A stretch of DNA of 58,266 nt from Erysipelotrichaceae bacterium. GTDB lineage: Bacteria; Bacillota_I; Bacilli_A; Erysipelotrichales; Erysipelotrichaceae. Below the pieces are notes generated by a model, which had not been told where the DNA came from, searched no databases, and was given only the letters and a program-made list of their open reading frames with translations. The DNA is taken from NCBI GenBank assembly GCA_030525525.1, contig JAUNEN010000008.1, positions 1 to 58,266 on the forward strand, in the 5' to 3' direction. The position numbers were made by a program, and so were the translations under genes. Positions 34,289-43,854 of this stretch are shown piece by piece. Every line of letters starts with the position of its first letter. Within the stretch, counting starts at the first letter, position 1.

Positions 34289-35515
34289 TCAGAAGACTGA
34301 AGCCTCTGCTTCCTGATGGCTCCTGATATACTTCGTCCACTTGATATAACCGTATGTTGTGTTTGTGAAATATCCAAGTTTCAGCACAAGCAATACGTAC
34401 TGACCGGACAGAATGTTGATCAGTGCTTCCAGTGCCGCGCAGATATACCATGCGATCCACTGCTCTCTTAAGCGGAAGAAGATGAACAGTCCGTTGGCAA
34501 TGCCGACCGCCGAAGCACATGCGTCAAGATAGATGATGATCAGCTCAAGATTTCTGTTGCCGCCAAGGAAGTCGGTGGCAATATCGAGTCCGCTCAGGAA
34601 ATAGCCGACAACCACTGTCCAGACTGCAATCGCAGCAATGATCAGAACTTCCTGATATCCCTTGAGCCTTCTGACGACTGTCAGCTCATCCTCTTCATCA
34701 TCCTTGTGCTTTGACCAGTTGATATAGCTGATGATATCGATCGGCAGCCAGAAGAACAGCGTGACTGCCATTGTTGCAAATCTGTACATCAGCACAAGGC
34801 ACATCAATATCTCGGTAATTTCCACGGCAACCGATACAAGGAAGTTGAATCTTGACTGCTTGGAAATCAACAGCTCGCATAAGATGTTGAGGAATGTGTC
34901 CAGAAGATACAGCAGCATGATCACAATTCCGCTGACGCCGTTTGCACTCTCCTCAGGGAAGATGACGGAAACGACGGTTGCCAGAACCATGATGCTCATG
35001 AACCAGCATTTCTCATAGGTTGTAAAGAATCCTCCGAACACCAGCATGACACCCATACTTAATGCAAGGATGATCAGTGAGTTTGCCACATTGAACAAAG
35101 GCATCATCGCCTCGGCACTCACCGCACGGTATGTGCTTCTGACTTCCGAGACATCAGGATCCATATGATCAAAGTAGAGCTTTGTACCGTCCTCACTTGT
35201 GTACTCATATGCTTCAACCGATTCATTTTCCAGTTCTGCATATTCTTCGTACGGATATGTGATGACCATCTTTTTATCTTCATTCAGATAAACGACATCA
35301 CACATCGTACTCTCTTCGTCATAATCCTCTGACTCAAAATCTCTGTACATCTCAAGACTGCCCTGATAGGACAGAGTCCCGGGATCGGAATGGATCTTTA
35401 CAGAACCGGTGATAAAGCATACCAGCGATATCACAACCAGAACTGCCGTGATCACGGTTTCCGCGATCCTGAGCTTCGGGTTGGGTTCGACTTTGGATTT
35501 CAGTTTTTCTAACAT
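34289..35515 (-). CDS. PnuC-like transporter with extra N-terminal extracytoplasmic domain
   Basis: 408 aa from the ATG at 35515 (GGGGGA upstream). Residues ~21-43 are a membrane segment. Residues ~45-140 are acidic and probably outside the cell (DFESEDYDEESTMCDVVY). From ~150 there are about eight further segments. The C-terminal ~200 residues resemble PnuC vitamin B3/nicotinamide-riboside transporters: DACASAVGIANGLFIFFRLREQW, followed by a tryptophan-rich segment and a final NTTYGYIKWTKYI. The first ~190 residues are not part of the usual ~230-residue PnuC. A facilitator for nicotinamide riboside or another vitamin is the best guess; the outer domain's role is unknown. Confidence 0.65.
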   Translation of the reverse strand: MLEKLKSKVEPNPKLRIAETVITAVLVVISLVCFITGSVKIHSDPGTLSYQGSLEMYRDFESEDYDEESTMCDVVYLNEDKKMVITYPYEEYAELENESVEAYEYTSEDGTKLYFDHMDPDVSEVRSTYRAVSAEAMMPLFNVANSLIILALSMGVMLVFGGFFTTYEKCWFMSIMVLATVVSVIFPEESANGVSGIVIMLLYLLDTFLNILCELLISKQSRFNFLVSVAVEITEILMCLVLMYRFATMAVTLFFWLPIDIISYINWSKHKDDEEDELTVVRRLKGYQEVLIIAAIAVWTVVVGYFLSGLDIATDFLGGNRNLELIIIYLDACASAVGIANGLFIFFRLREQWIAWYICAALEALINILSGQYVLLVLKLGYFTNTTYGYIKWTKYIRSHQEAEASVF

Positions 35516-35540
35516 ATCATTTAAATCCCCCGAATAAATC

Positions 35541-35569
35541 AACCTATATATCATACATGATTCTGTCAA
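35541..35569 (-). promoter_or_regulatory. Promoter of the PnuC-like gene
   Basis: Minus-strand TTGACA (35569-35564) and a weak TAGGTT (35546-35541) at 17 bp. Confidence 0.45.
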
Positions 35570-35631
35570 GTCCGAAAGAATTATTGATATTTCCCGCTTT
35601 TATACAGAAAGAAACTCTCCCTCTGAAGCAG

Positions 35632-35661
35632 AAAAAAAGGATTCCGGGCTGACCGGAATCC
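35632..35661 (-). terminator. Terminator of the second GH1 gene
   Basis: Minus-strand stem GGATTCCGG/CCGGAATCC with a 5-nt loop and seven T, 12 nt after the GH1 stop. Confidence 0.88.
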
Positions 35662-35673
35662 CTCATGGCGTTC

Positions 35674-37137
<1,464 letters not shown>

Positions 37138-37272
37138 TCAATGATCCTCCATATTATTTTCTGATGCCTACATTATCGCATGAATATATGGCTTTTTCAT
37201 ATCATTACTCACGAGGCTGCATCAAAAAATACTCATACGGTCAAATTCAGCTCAGCTTTGAAAGAAGTCTGC

Positions 37273-37278
37273 TAAAAT
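37273..37278 (+). promoter_or_regulatory. Extended -10 box at the CsoR-like gene
   Basis: TGC-TAAAAT with only 7 nt to the ATG at 37286. Transcription would begin at or next to the start codon. No ribosome site is present, so the mRNA may be leaderless. Confidence 0.45.
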
Positions 37279-37285
37279 AAAGCAC

Positions 37286-37648
37286 ATGGATAAAACTGAA
37301 CACACACATACACATGATCATGCCCACGTTCATGATCACACGCATACCCATGATCATGAGCACGTACACACTCATACTCACACCCATGATCCGGAACATA
37401 TCAAAAAGATCCTCAACCGCTTTTCAAGATCGATCGGCCATCTTGAATCTGTCAAGAGAATGGTTGAGAGATCGGAAGACTGCTCGGATGTGCTTGTGCA
37501 GCTGGCCGCCGTCAAAGGTGAAATCAACAAGATCTCCCAGCTCATCCTCAAGGAACATCTGGATCACTGCATCATCGATGCCATTGAGACAAATGATCAT
37601 GAGGCGATTGACAAAATCAATGATGCCATTGAAAAACTGCTGAAATGA
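37286..37648 (+). CDS. CsoR/RcnR-family metal-sensing repressor with His-rich N-terminus
   Basis: 120 aa. Residues 1-38 are a histidine/aspartate tract (repeats of HTHDH, HVHDH, HTHTHT), about 17 histidines. Residues ~39-120 form the all-helical CsoR fold: FSRSIGHLESVKRMVE, the first ligand Cys in SEDCSD, then KEHLDHC with His and Cys four residues apart. That Cys-His-Cys set fits Cu(I)-sensing CsoR rather than the nickel/cobalt RcnR pattern. The His-rich leader may store or hand over metal. It lacks a ribosome site. No metal exporter is adjacent, so the target gene is unknown. Confidence 0.82.
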   Translation: MDKTEHTHTHDHAHVHDHTHTHDHEHVHTHTHTHDPEHIKKILNRFSRSIGHLESVKRMVERSEDCSDVLVQLAAVKGEINKISQLILKEHLDHCIIDAIETNDHEAIDKINDAIEKLLK

Positions 37649-37649
37649 A

Positions 37650-37687
37650 AGAATGTTCACCCGTTAACAGATGAACATTCTTTTTTT
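37650..37687. terminator. Bidirectional terminator between the CsoR-like and GH5 genes
   Basis: Stem AGAATGTTCA/TGAACATTCT (10 bp) with a 12-nt loop and seven T on the plus strand. The convergent GH5 gene ends inside it. Confidence 0.8.
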
Positions 37688-39365
37688 ATTCTTCAGAGAT
37701 AATCCGTTTCAGAATGCAGCTGCCCTTTTCCGCCCTGATCGTAACGGTATGCACACCTGCTTCAAGCCTGACAAGTTCATCGCTCACAAATCTGCCGGCC
37801 TTCAGGAACTGTCTGTCTGTGCCCATCTCGCCGTCAACCGTAATGACAAGCTCAAAGTTATCATCTGCTTTATATTCCGCTTTGACAAGCAGGCTCTTTT
37901 CGGGATCGCGGAATGTATAGCTGACGCAGTCTCCCTCTTCAAGCAGAACATGCATATGTGCGAAGTCTCCGTATTTTGTTTTGTCTTTTCTGAGATTGTT
38001 CAGACCGCCGAGATCCGCATATCTGTATTCATCTTCATACATCAGGTGCATGCGGTCTTCACGCCGGTAGCCGTTATACAGTGCATATTTCCATGTGCCT
38101 GCGTGCTCATGTTCGGGATCATATCCGATCGCCGGAATCTCAAAGCTGCCCTTGCGCAGAATGTGATTCACTCTGTCATAGCGGACCGTGCAGTTTTCAA
38201 AGCGGACATTTTCAAGCCATTCATCAAGAATCGATATTGCTTCCTGATAGGAAGGCTTGCGGCCGCCTTCATAGAAATAATCCGTGATCACCTTCCAGTT
38301 GTCAGGATTTCTGAAACCGAGGATATACGCTGCACAATCATTGTCAATTGCCTTGTTCACCCAGATATTGATGCCCATATGATATTCAAGCGCCATTTCA
38401 TAGGTAACACTCATCCAGAGATTTCCGTCATTGCTCTCATCATGTGTGCTGCCGCCGGTTTCACCGATCCATACCGGAATATCAAGTGCTTCGCTTCTTT
38501 CAAGCATCGGTCCGAAAACAGACAGATCGGGAAGCTTTTCATACAGATGCACAGTCATCACCCAGTTGTGATAAACCGGATCATAATCCCTGTCAAAGAT
38601 CTCATATCTGCCGGCAAAGCGGTTGCCCTGGATAAAGATGATATGTCTCTGATCAATTGCTCTGATGCGTCTGACACACTGTTCGTAGAAAGACTTCAGC
38701 TGATCAATCAGATGATCCCACACCGGCAGAGCGATCGGTTCATTGAGCAGCTCATACCCTGCCACAATCCATCTGTCGCGATACTTTTCCGCCATCTTTT
38801 CCCAGAGTATCATCGTTCTTTCCTGATCCTCTTCGCTCATAAACATGAGCGGAACATTCGCATATCCGTCATCGCAGGAAACGCCGCTCTGACCGCCGCA
38901 TGCGGCATGCATGTCAAGAATGACATAGAGACCGTTCTTTTCGCAGAGATCGATCATTTCATCAAGATATGCGAAATTCTCTTCATTGAAATAAATGCCC
39001 GGGCCTTCCTTCAGAAAGAGTCTTGCCGAAAGTGCCAGGCGGATCGAGTTGAATCCGAGCTTCTTGAAGCAGGCAAGATCCTTTTCGGAAATATTTGCCC
39101 GCATCCACTTCGGCATGAATTCCTTCGCATATTCTTCACCGCAGATTTCGGCAACCGCGGTTTCCATTGTTCTTCCTCTGTCAAACGGATGGGCACGCAT
39201 GAAAGGCCCCATATCCGCGCCGAACCGCATTGCCCCCATCAAAAAGCCTTCCGGATTCATCCAGTTTCCGGTGCCGACACCTCTTAAGAGAATTTCATCA
39301 CCGTCTTCATCAACGATGATCCGTCCTTGTGTACGAAGCCATGATTTCACTTTTTCTGTTTCCAT
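37686..39365 (-). CDS. GH5-type glycoside hydrolase, cytoplasmic
   Basis: 559 aa from the ATG at 39365 (AAAGGAAAC upstream). A (beta/alpha)8 catalytic domain spans residues ~25-390: RGVGTGNWMNPEG, FNSIRLALSARL, DMHAACGGQSG, the acid/base in GYELLNEPIALP (about 192) and the nucleophile in VWIGETGGS (about 307). Residues ~400-559 are a beta-rich accessory module. There is no signal peptide, so the substrate should be an imported oligosaccharide or glycoside. Similar intracellular GH5 proteins exist in gut Bacillota; linkage specificity cannot be stated. Confidence 0.85.
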   Translation of the reverse strand: METEKVKSWLRTQGRIIVDEDGDEILLRGVGTGNWMNPEGFLMGAMRFGADMGPFMRAHPFDRGRTMETAVAEICGEEYAKEFMPKWMRANISEKDLACFKKLGFNSIRLALSARLFLKEGPGIYFNEENFAYLDEMIDLCEKNGLYVILDMHAACGGQSGVSCDDGYANVPLMFMSEEDQERTMILWEKMAEKYRDRWIVAGYELLNEPIALPVWDHLIDQLKSFYEQCVRRIRAIDQRHIIFIQGNRFAGRYEIFDRDYDPVYHNWVMTVHLYEKLPDLSVFGPMLERSEALDIPVWIGETGGSTHDESNDGNLWMSVTYEMALEYHMGINIWVNKAIDNDCAAYILGFRNPDNWKVITDYFYEGGRKPSYQEAISILDEWLENVRFENCTVRYDRVNHILRKGSFEIPAIGYDPEHEHAGTWKYALYNGYRREDRMHLMYEDEYRYADLGGLNNLRKDKTKYGDFAHMHVLLEEGDCVSYTFRDPEKSLLVKAEYKADDNFELVITVDGEMGTDRQFLKAGRFVSDELVRLEAGVHTVTIRAEKGSCILKRIISEE

Positions 39366-39432
39366 ACTGTTGTTTCCTTTCTGAAGAATTGCTGTGTGAC
39401 TGCAGTATTTCATTCTGATGATTATTGCGTAC

Positions 39433-39455
39433 AAAAATCATCCGTCCGGATGATT
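39433..39455 (-). terminator. Terminator of the YdcF-like gene
   Basis: Minus-strand stem AATCATCC/GGATGATT with a 4-nt loop, then TTTG. Confidence 0.7.
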
Positions 39456-39474
39456 CTTCAATACGCTGATCCGA

Positions 39475-40701
39475 TTAGTAGTGTAAGAATGTGACCAGGG
39501 TTGTCACAATATAAAGCACCAGCATTCCGATGATAATGAATGCCTGTTTCAGACGGTGCTCACTTAAAAGACCGGCAAACTCACGAACCCATGCATTCGG
39601 CCAGAAATACCATTTGGTTTTCGAGCCGATTCCGGTTGCCTGCAGTTTGACTCTGCGGGCCTTGATACCGCTGCGGAAGACATGATATTTGGTTGTTGAG
39701 AAGATCACGTTCGCTTCCGGATTGGCTGCGTCGATGATCTTTTTGCTGAAAAGCATATTCTCATATGTCGTTGTCGATTTGTTTTCTTCAATGATCTGAC
39801 TCTCAGGAATTCCCTGCTCAATCAGATAGTTTTTCATCGCCGTGCTTTCAGCGACTGCTTCATCGCCGCCCTGACCGCCGCTTGTGATAAATACCGGGGC
39901 TTTGCCGCCTGCTTCGATCTGTTCACGATAGAATTCAAGAGCTTTATTGATCCGCCCGGCAAGCAATGGCGTCGGTGTTCCGTCCGGTCTCAGACCGCAT
40001 CCAAGAACAATGATGTAATCCTGATTTTTTTCGGGTCTAAGCTTCAGGACATAAAGAGATGCGTAGATCGTTCCGATCATCATACATTCAAAATAGAGAT
40101 AGATTGCCGCATAGAGATTGACACACATATCATGGATCATGACTTCCATCATACTGCCGGTTGTGTAGTAATCCCCGAAGAACAATGTCAGATCCCCTGC
40201 CACAAGAACGAATGCAAGGATCACACCCAGAAGGTTCGTGAACCGGAAGCCTTCATGTCTGATCAGGGCAATATTCGAAGTACATAATCCGATTGCGAAG
40301 ATCAGAATCAGCGGAAAGGAAAGGATCATAAATAACTTCGAATTTGCCAGCAGCGACGATACCTGCTGACTCATCTCACGGATTCCCGAAAGCGGGAATG
40401 CCACGATTTCGTACAGCACAAGAAGTTCGCCTGCCAGAACAAAAAGCAGAAAGAGCGAAAAGCCGGAATAAATAATTGTATTGTATGAATACGGATTATA
40501 TTCAAGCTGCCCTTTGAGTGCCTTTACCAGCATAATCAGTGCACTCAGCAGATAAACACAGATCAGAATTCCGAACAGCAGCGGCGTATAAAACCCGCAT
40601 ACATCCATAAGCACAATCAAAATCAGCGTCACAATGCTGAGAGCTGTCAGATTATAAAGCTTCGGTTTCACTTTCCTTAAGTTGATTTTTTTCATCTTCA
40701 T
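39475..40701 (-). CDS. YdcF/SanA/ElyC-family membrane protein (DUF218)
   Basis: 408 aa. Residues ~15-215 hold about six membrane segments. Residues ~228-375 are the DUF218 domain: YIIVLGCGLRPDGTPTPLLAGRINKAL, ITSGGQGGDEAVAESTAMKNYL and ENKSTTTYENMLFSK (blocks). Family members affect envelope integrity in E. coli (SanA, ElyC), but the biochemical activity is not settled. The ribosome site is weak. The start could be either of two ATG codons 6 nt apart. Single gene. Confidence 0.85.
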   Translation of the reverse strand: MKMKKINLRKVKPKLYNLTALSIVTLILIVLMDVCGFYTPLLFGILICVYLLSALIMLVKALKGQLEYNPYSYNTIIYSGFSLFLLFVLAGELLVLYEIVAFPLSGIREMSQQVSSLLANSKLFMILSFPLILIFAIGLCTSNIALIRHEGFRFTNLLGVILAFVLVAGDLTLFFGDYYTTGSMMEVMIHDMCVNLYAAIYLYFECMMIGTIYASLYVLKLRPEKNQDYIIVLGCGLRPDGTPTPLLAGRINKALEFYREQIEAGGKAPVFITSGGQGGDEAVAESTAMKNYLIEQGIPESQIIEENKSTTTYENMLFSKKIIDAANPEANVIFSTTKYHVFRSGIKARRVKLQATGIGSKTKWYFWPNAWVREFAGLLSEHRLKQAFIIIGMLVLYIVTTLVTFLHY

Positions 40702-40825
40702 TTCCAGCTGTCATTATTGTTTCATTTACGCATCATCTTGTCCAGTATCATGAAATTAAAAAATGATGATGAAAACCACCGTGAAATGGTACTGTAAAAA
40801 CTGTTCATCCCTGCGTTTCCCAATC

Positions 40826-40853
40826 AAAAATGAGGAAGGCTGCCCTTCCTCAT
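40826..40853 (-). terminator. Terminator of the XRE/membrane-protein operon
   Basis: Minus-strand stem ATGAGGAAGG/CCTTCCTCAT with a 4-nt loop and five T. Confidence 0.88.
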
Positions 40854-40878
40854 CGGTTTTTTATGCATCCTGCAGGAT

Positions 40879-41262
40879 TCATGATTTGTCTGCAGCTGAG
40901 TGTTTCAGAGAGATTCTTTCAACCGATTCCACCCGGATCAGTTTCTCCGTTGTCTTTTTCGGTGATTCAATTCTGACGAGAAGCCAGTCTTTATCTGCGT
41001 CCAGAATGATATTGGAGCCGTATTTTGAATTGCCGAAGCTGATCACATCGGAATCTGCCTGATCTTCCTTAAAGATGATCTCAATATTCTGACCGATATA
41101 CTCCCTGACGGTTTTTACCAGAGAAGCCTTTTCTTCATGATAGGATGTTCCTTTCATTCCGCCCAGTTCCCGCTCCAGGGCATCGATCCTTTTCTTAAGA
41201 GAGGATACTTCAAGATATGCAAGCAGACCGAAAATGCCGAATACAAATCCGATATACTCCAT
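40879..41262 (-). CDS. Small membrane-anchored protein sharing a domain with the adjacent regulator
   Basis: 127 aa. Residues 1-18 are a membrane anchor, ~19-34 a short coiled coil (LKKRIDALERELGG), and ~60-120 a beta-rich domain. That domain matches the C-terminal end of the HTH protein encoded directly upstream: both have a FxEDxAD block, an II strand, a W followed by V, then KxTxEKLIxVxSV. The gene starts on the last base of the regulator's stop codon (TAATG). Function not recognised. It may bind the same ligand or the regulator itself at the membrane. Confidence 0.7.
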   Translation of the reverse strand: MEYIGFVFGIFGLLAYLEVSSLKKRIDALERELGGMKGTSYHEEKASLVKTVREYIGQNIEIIFKEDQADSDVISFGNSKYGSNIILDADKDWLLVRIESPKKTTEKLIRVESVERISLKHSAADKS

Positions 41263-41708
41263 TATTCATCCTCCTGTCTGATTTCCATGGAAAGTACGGA
41301 AGAAACCGGGATCAGTTTTTCGATGGTGCCTTTCTTGGTAAGAGCCTGTACTTTCATCCAGCCGCCTTCAAACGCAATGATGCGGCAATCGGTATTAAAC
41401 AGATCATAATCTGCTTCATCTTCAAAGAAGTTCAGTCTGACTTTCTTTCCTTCGGCAGCTCTCAGAAGTCTGCTGACACCTTTGTTCACCGTTTCATTTT
41501 CTTCCGTCACATCATCTTTCAGCAGATAATCGCAGCTGACGCCGAGCAGATCCGCGATATCACTGATTTTGTCAATATCCGGCAGGACGGTGCCCGCCTC
41601 CCAGCGGCTGACTGTCTGTCTTGTGACATTCAGCTGATCGGCAAATTCCGACTGTGTCATGCCGAGATCTTTTCTCTTGCGGGCGATTCTGTTTCCCATT
41701 TCGTTCAT
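41262..41708 (-). CDS. XRE-family HTH regulator with C-terminal sensor-like domain
   Basis: 148 aa from the ATG at 41708 (GAAAGGAAAA upstream). Residues 1-65 are an XRE helix-turn-helix: GNRIARKRKDLGMTQSEFADQL, VTRQTVSRWEAG, LPDIDKISDIADLLGVSCDYLL (blocks). Residues ~85-145 form a beta-rich domain shared with the membrane protein that follows in the operon. A 25-bp perfect palindrome lies just upstream of its promoter, so autoregulation is likely. Confidence 0.85.
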   Translation of the reverse strand: MNEMGNRIARKRKDLGMTQSEFADQLNVTRQTVSRWEAGTVLPDIDKISDIADLLGVSCDYLLKDDVTEENETVNKGVSRLLRAAEGKKVRLNFFEDEADYDLFNTDCRIIAFEGGWMKVQALTKKGTIEKLIPVSSVLSMEIRQEDE

Positions 41709-41733
41709 ATGTTTTTTCCTTTCTGACACCTTC

Positions 41734-41762
41734 ATCATAAGAACTGCAGCAGGCCTCATCAA
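41734..41762 (-). promoter_or_regulatory. Promoter of the XRE regulator operon
   Basis: Minus-strand TTGATG (41762-41757), 17-bp spacer, TATGAT (41739-41734). Confidence 0.6.
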
Positions 41763-41778
41763 GCAACACGAGCGTTCA

Positions 41779-41803
41779 AAATGTAACATGACATGTTACA
41801 TTT
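41779..41803. promoter_or_regulatory. 25-bp palindromic operator upstream of the XRE gene
   Basis: Perfect arms AAATGTAACATG and CATGTTACATTT around a single base, centred about 30 bp upstream of the -35. The TGTAACATG/CATGTTACA core is the kind of site XRE dimers bind. The upstream position would suit activation or repression by looping or occlusion. Confidence 0.7.
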
Positions 41804-41847
41804 CATGATTTTCTCAGTATTTCAGCAGATTCGGGCCTTTCAGGCAG

Positions 41848-41879
41848 AAAAAAGCCACATGCTTTGCATGCACATGGCT
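41848..41879 (-). terminator. Terminator of the ftsE-ftsX-...-uvrB operon
   Basis: Minus-strand 10-bp stem AGCCATGTGC/GCATGTGGCT (two G-U) with a 7-nt loop and a T run. The uvrB stop codon is at its base. Confidence 0.75.
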
Positions 41880-43854
41880 AATCTTCCGATTTGAGTTCGA
41901 AGATCATATCGCGCAGTTCGGCTGCTCTTTCGAAATCGAGCGATGCCGCCGCTTCCCTCATTTCCTTTGTCAGGTCTTCAATGAGTTTTGCATGATCCTT
42001 CGCAGTCATCTTCTTCTTGCGGCTCATATACTTCGCAGCCATCGCCTTTGTCTCTTTGCCGCGGATTGCTTCTTCGACATTCTTGCGGATGGTGGTCGGG
42101 ATGATGCCGTGTTCTTTGTTATATGCCTCCTGGATGGAACGGCGTCTGTTTGTTTCGTTGATGGCAAACTTCATGGAGTCGGTCATCACATCCGCATACA
42201 TATATACTTCGCCGTTTGCATTTCTTGCCGCACGTCCGATCGTCTGGATCAGAGAGCGCTGCGAACGCAGGAAGCCTTCCTTGTCAGCGTCAAGAATGCA
42301 GACAAGTGAAACTTCCGGAATATCAAGACCTTCTCTTAACAGGTTGATACCGACAATCGCATCCACTTTGCCGAGTCTCAGATCCCTGATGACTTCGGTT
42401 CTTTCCAGTGTCTTTGTCTCATGGTGCAGATAGGCAATCTTATAACCCCTGTCCTTGAGGTATTCGGTCAGATCTTCAGCCATTCTGACCGTCAGTGTCG
42501 TGATCAGAAGGCGTTCATTCCGCTTGATCCGCTCATCAAGAGCTTCACAGATATCATCCACCTGCCCGCGGGTGGGCTTCACAGTGATCTTGGGATCGAG
42601 AAGTCCGGTCGGACGGATGATCTGCTCGACAACCTGATGACCGGTCTGTTCCAGTTCATAATCGCCCGGAGTTGCCGAACAGTAGATGACCTGGTTGATC
42701 ATCGACTGGAATTCATCGAATTTCATCGGTCTGTTGTCCAGCGCCGAAGGCAGACGGAAACCGTATTCGACAAGCGTTTCCTTTCTCTGTCTGTCGCCGT
42801 TGTACATACCCCTGACCTGAGGAAGCGAAACGTGCGACTCATCCACAATCAGCAGATAATCCTTCGGGAAGTAATCAAACAGGTTGTATGGACGCTGGCC
42901 CGGCTTTCTGCCGTCAATATGCATTGAGTAGTTTTCAATGCCGGAACAGTATCCGTTTTCTCTGAGACTTTCCAGATCGAAGCGGCATCTTTGTTCAAGG
43001 CGCTCTGCTTCAAGCAGCTTGCCGTTGTCTTTGAAGTATTTCAGTCTGTCTTCCAGTTCTGCTTCAATCTCATCGCAGGCTCTCATCATTGCGGATTTGC
43101 TGCGGGCGTAACCGCTGGCCGGGAAGATATTGTAGAACTGATAAGCATTGAGGGTGTGGCCGGTGAGCGGATCAACTTCCGTGATCCTGTCGATTTCGTC
43201 TCCCCACATCTCAATGCGGATATTGAATTTATCGGTGTAGGAAGGTGTCAGATCAATGACATCTCCTCTGACTCTGATCGTCCCGCGGGTCTGATCGACA
43301 TCGTTGCGCGTATACTGCAGCTCAACCAGTTTTCTTAACAGATCATTGCGGTTGTAGCTTTCACCGACCCTGATGGTCATGAACATATTTCTGTATTCGA
43401 CCGGATCGCTGGCTGCGTAAATGCAGGCAACAGAAGCGACAACGATGGTGTCTCTGCGCTCGGAAAGCGAATTCAGAGTGCTCTCTCTGAACATATCCAG
43501 CTCTTCATTGATATCTGCCGTCTTCTCGATATACATATCGGTTTTCGGCATATAGGCTTCCGGCTGGTAGTAATCGAAGTTTGACACGAAGAATTCCACC
43601 CGGTTGTTCGGGAAGAGTTCCTTGAATTCGGAATAGAGCTGACCGGCAAGTGTCTTGTTATGTGAGAAAACAAGTGTCGGCCGGTTGAGGCGGGCAATCA
43701 CATTGGCCATCGTGAAGGTTTTACCGGTTCCGGTTGCACCTTCAAGCACCTGTTCGCGCTTACCTTCAAGAATTCCCTGAACAAGCGCATCGATTGCCTG
43801 CGGCTGATCTCCGGTCGGTTTAAATTCGGAAACCAGTTCAAATTTTTCACTCAT
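41878..43854 (-). CDS. uvrB: Excinuclease ABC subunit B
   Basis: 658 aa from the ATG at 43854 ([21 protein letters not shown]). Helicase-like nucleotide excision repair protein that loads on damage with UvrA and recruits UvrC. Walker A is [14 protein letters not shown] (about 37). [14 protein letters not shown] is the damage-binding beta-hairpin. [22 protein letters not shown] and the C-terminal UVR motif ([13 protein letters not shown]) are intact. It overlaps the CtpA gene by 8 nt. uvrA is not in the window. Confidence 0.98.
   Translation of the reverse strand: MSEKFELVSEFKPTGDQPQAIDALVQGILEGKREQVLEGATGTGKTFTMANVIARLNRPTLVFSHNKTLAGQLYSEFKELFPNNRVEFFVSNFDYYQPEAYMPKTDMYIEKTADINEELDMFRESTLNSLSERRDTIVVASVACIYAASDPVEYRNMFMTIRVGESYNRNDLLRKLVELQYTRNDVDQTRGTIRVRGDVIDLTPSYTDKFNIRIEMWGDEIDRITEVDPLTGHTLNAYQFYNIFPASGYARSKSAMMRACDEIEAELEDRLKYFKDNGKLLEAERLEQRCRFDLESLRENGYCSGIENYSMHIDGRKPGQRPYNLFDYFPKDYLLIVDESHVSLPQVRGMYNGDRQRKETLVEYGFRLPSALDNRPMKFDEFQSMINQVIYCSATPGDYELEQTGHQVVEQIIRPTGLLDPKITVKPTRGQVDDICEALDERIKRNERLLITTLTVRMAEDLTEYLKDRGYKIAYLHHETKTLERTEVIRDLRLGKVDAIVGINLLREGLDIPEVSLVCILDADKEGFLRSQRSLIQTIGRAARNANGEVYMYADVMTDSMKFAINETNRRRSIQEAYNKEHGIIPTTIRKNVEEAIRGKETKAMAAKYMSRKKKMTAKDHAKLIEDLTKEMREAAASLDFERAAELRDMIFELKSED

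Noticed and set aside
37671-39287. 538-codon open frame on the plus strand
   Set aside because: It is fully antisense to the GH5 gene, which has clear motifs and a ribosome site. The translation is rich in His, Ile, Cys and Phe with no domain. It reflects codon bias of the real gene, as do similar long antisense frames at 16644-17429, 56427-57098 and 57434-58210.
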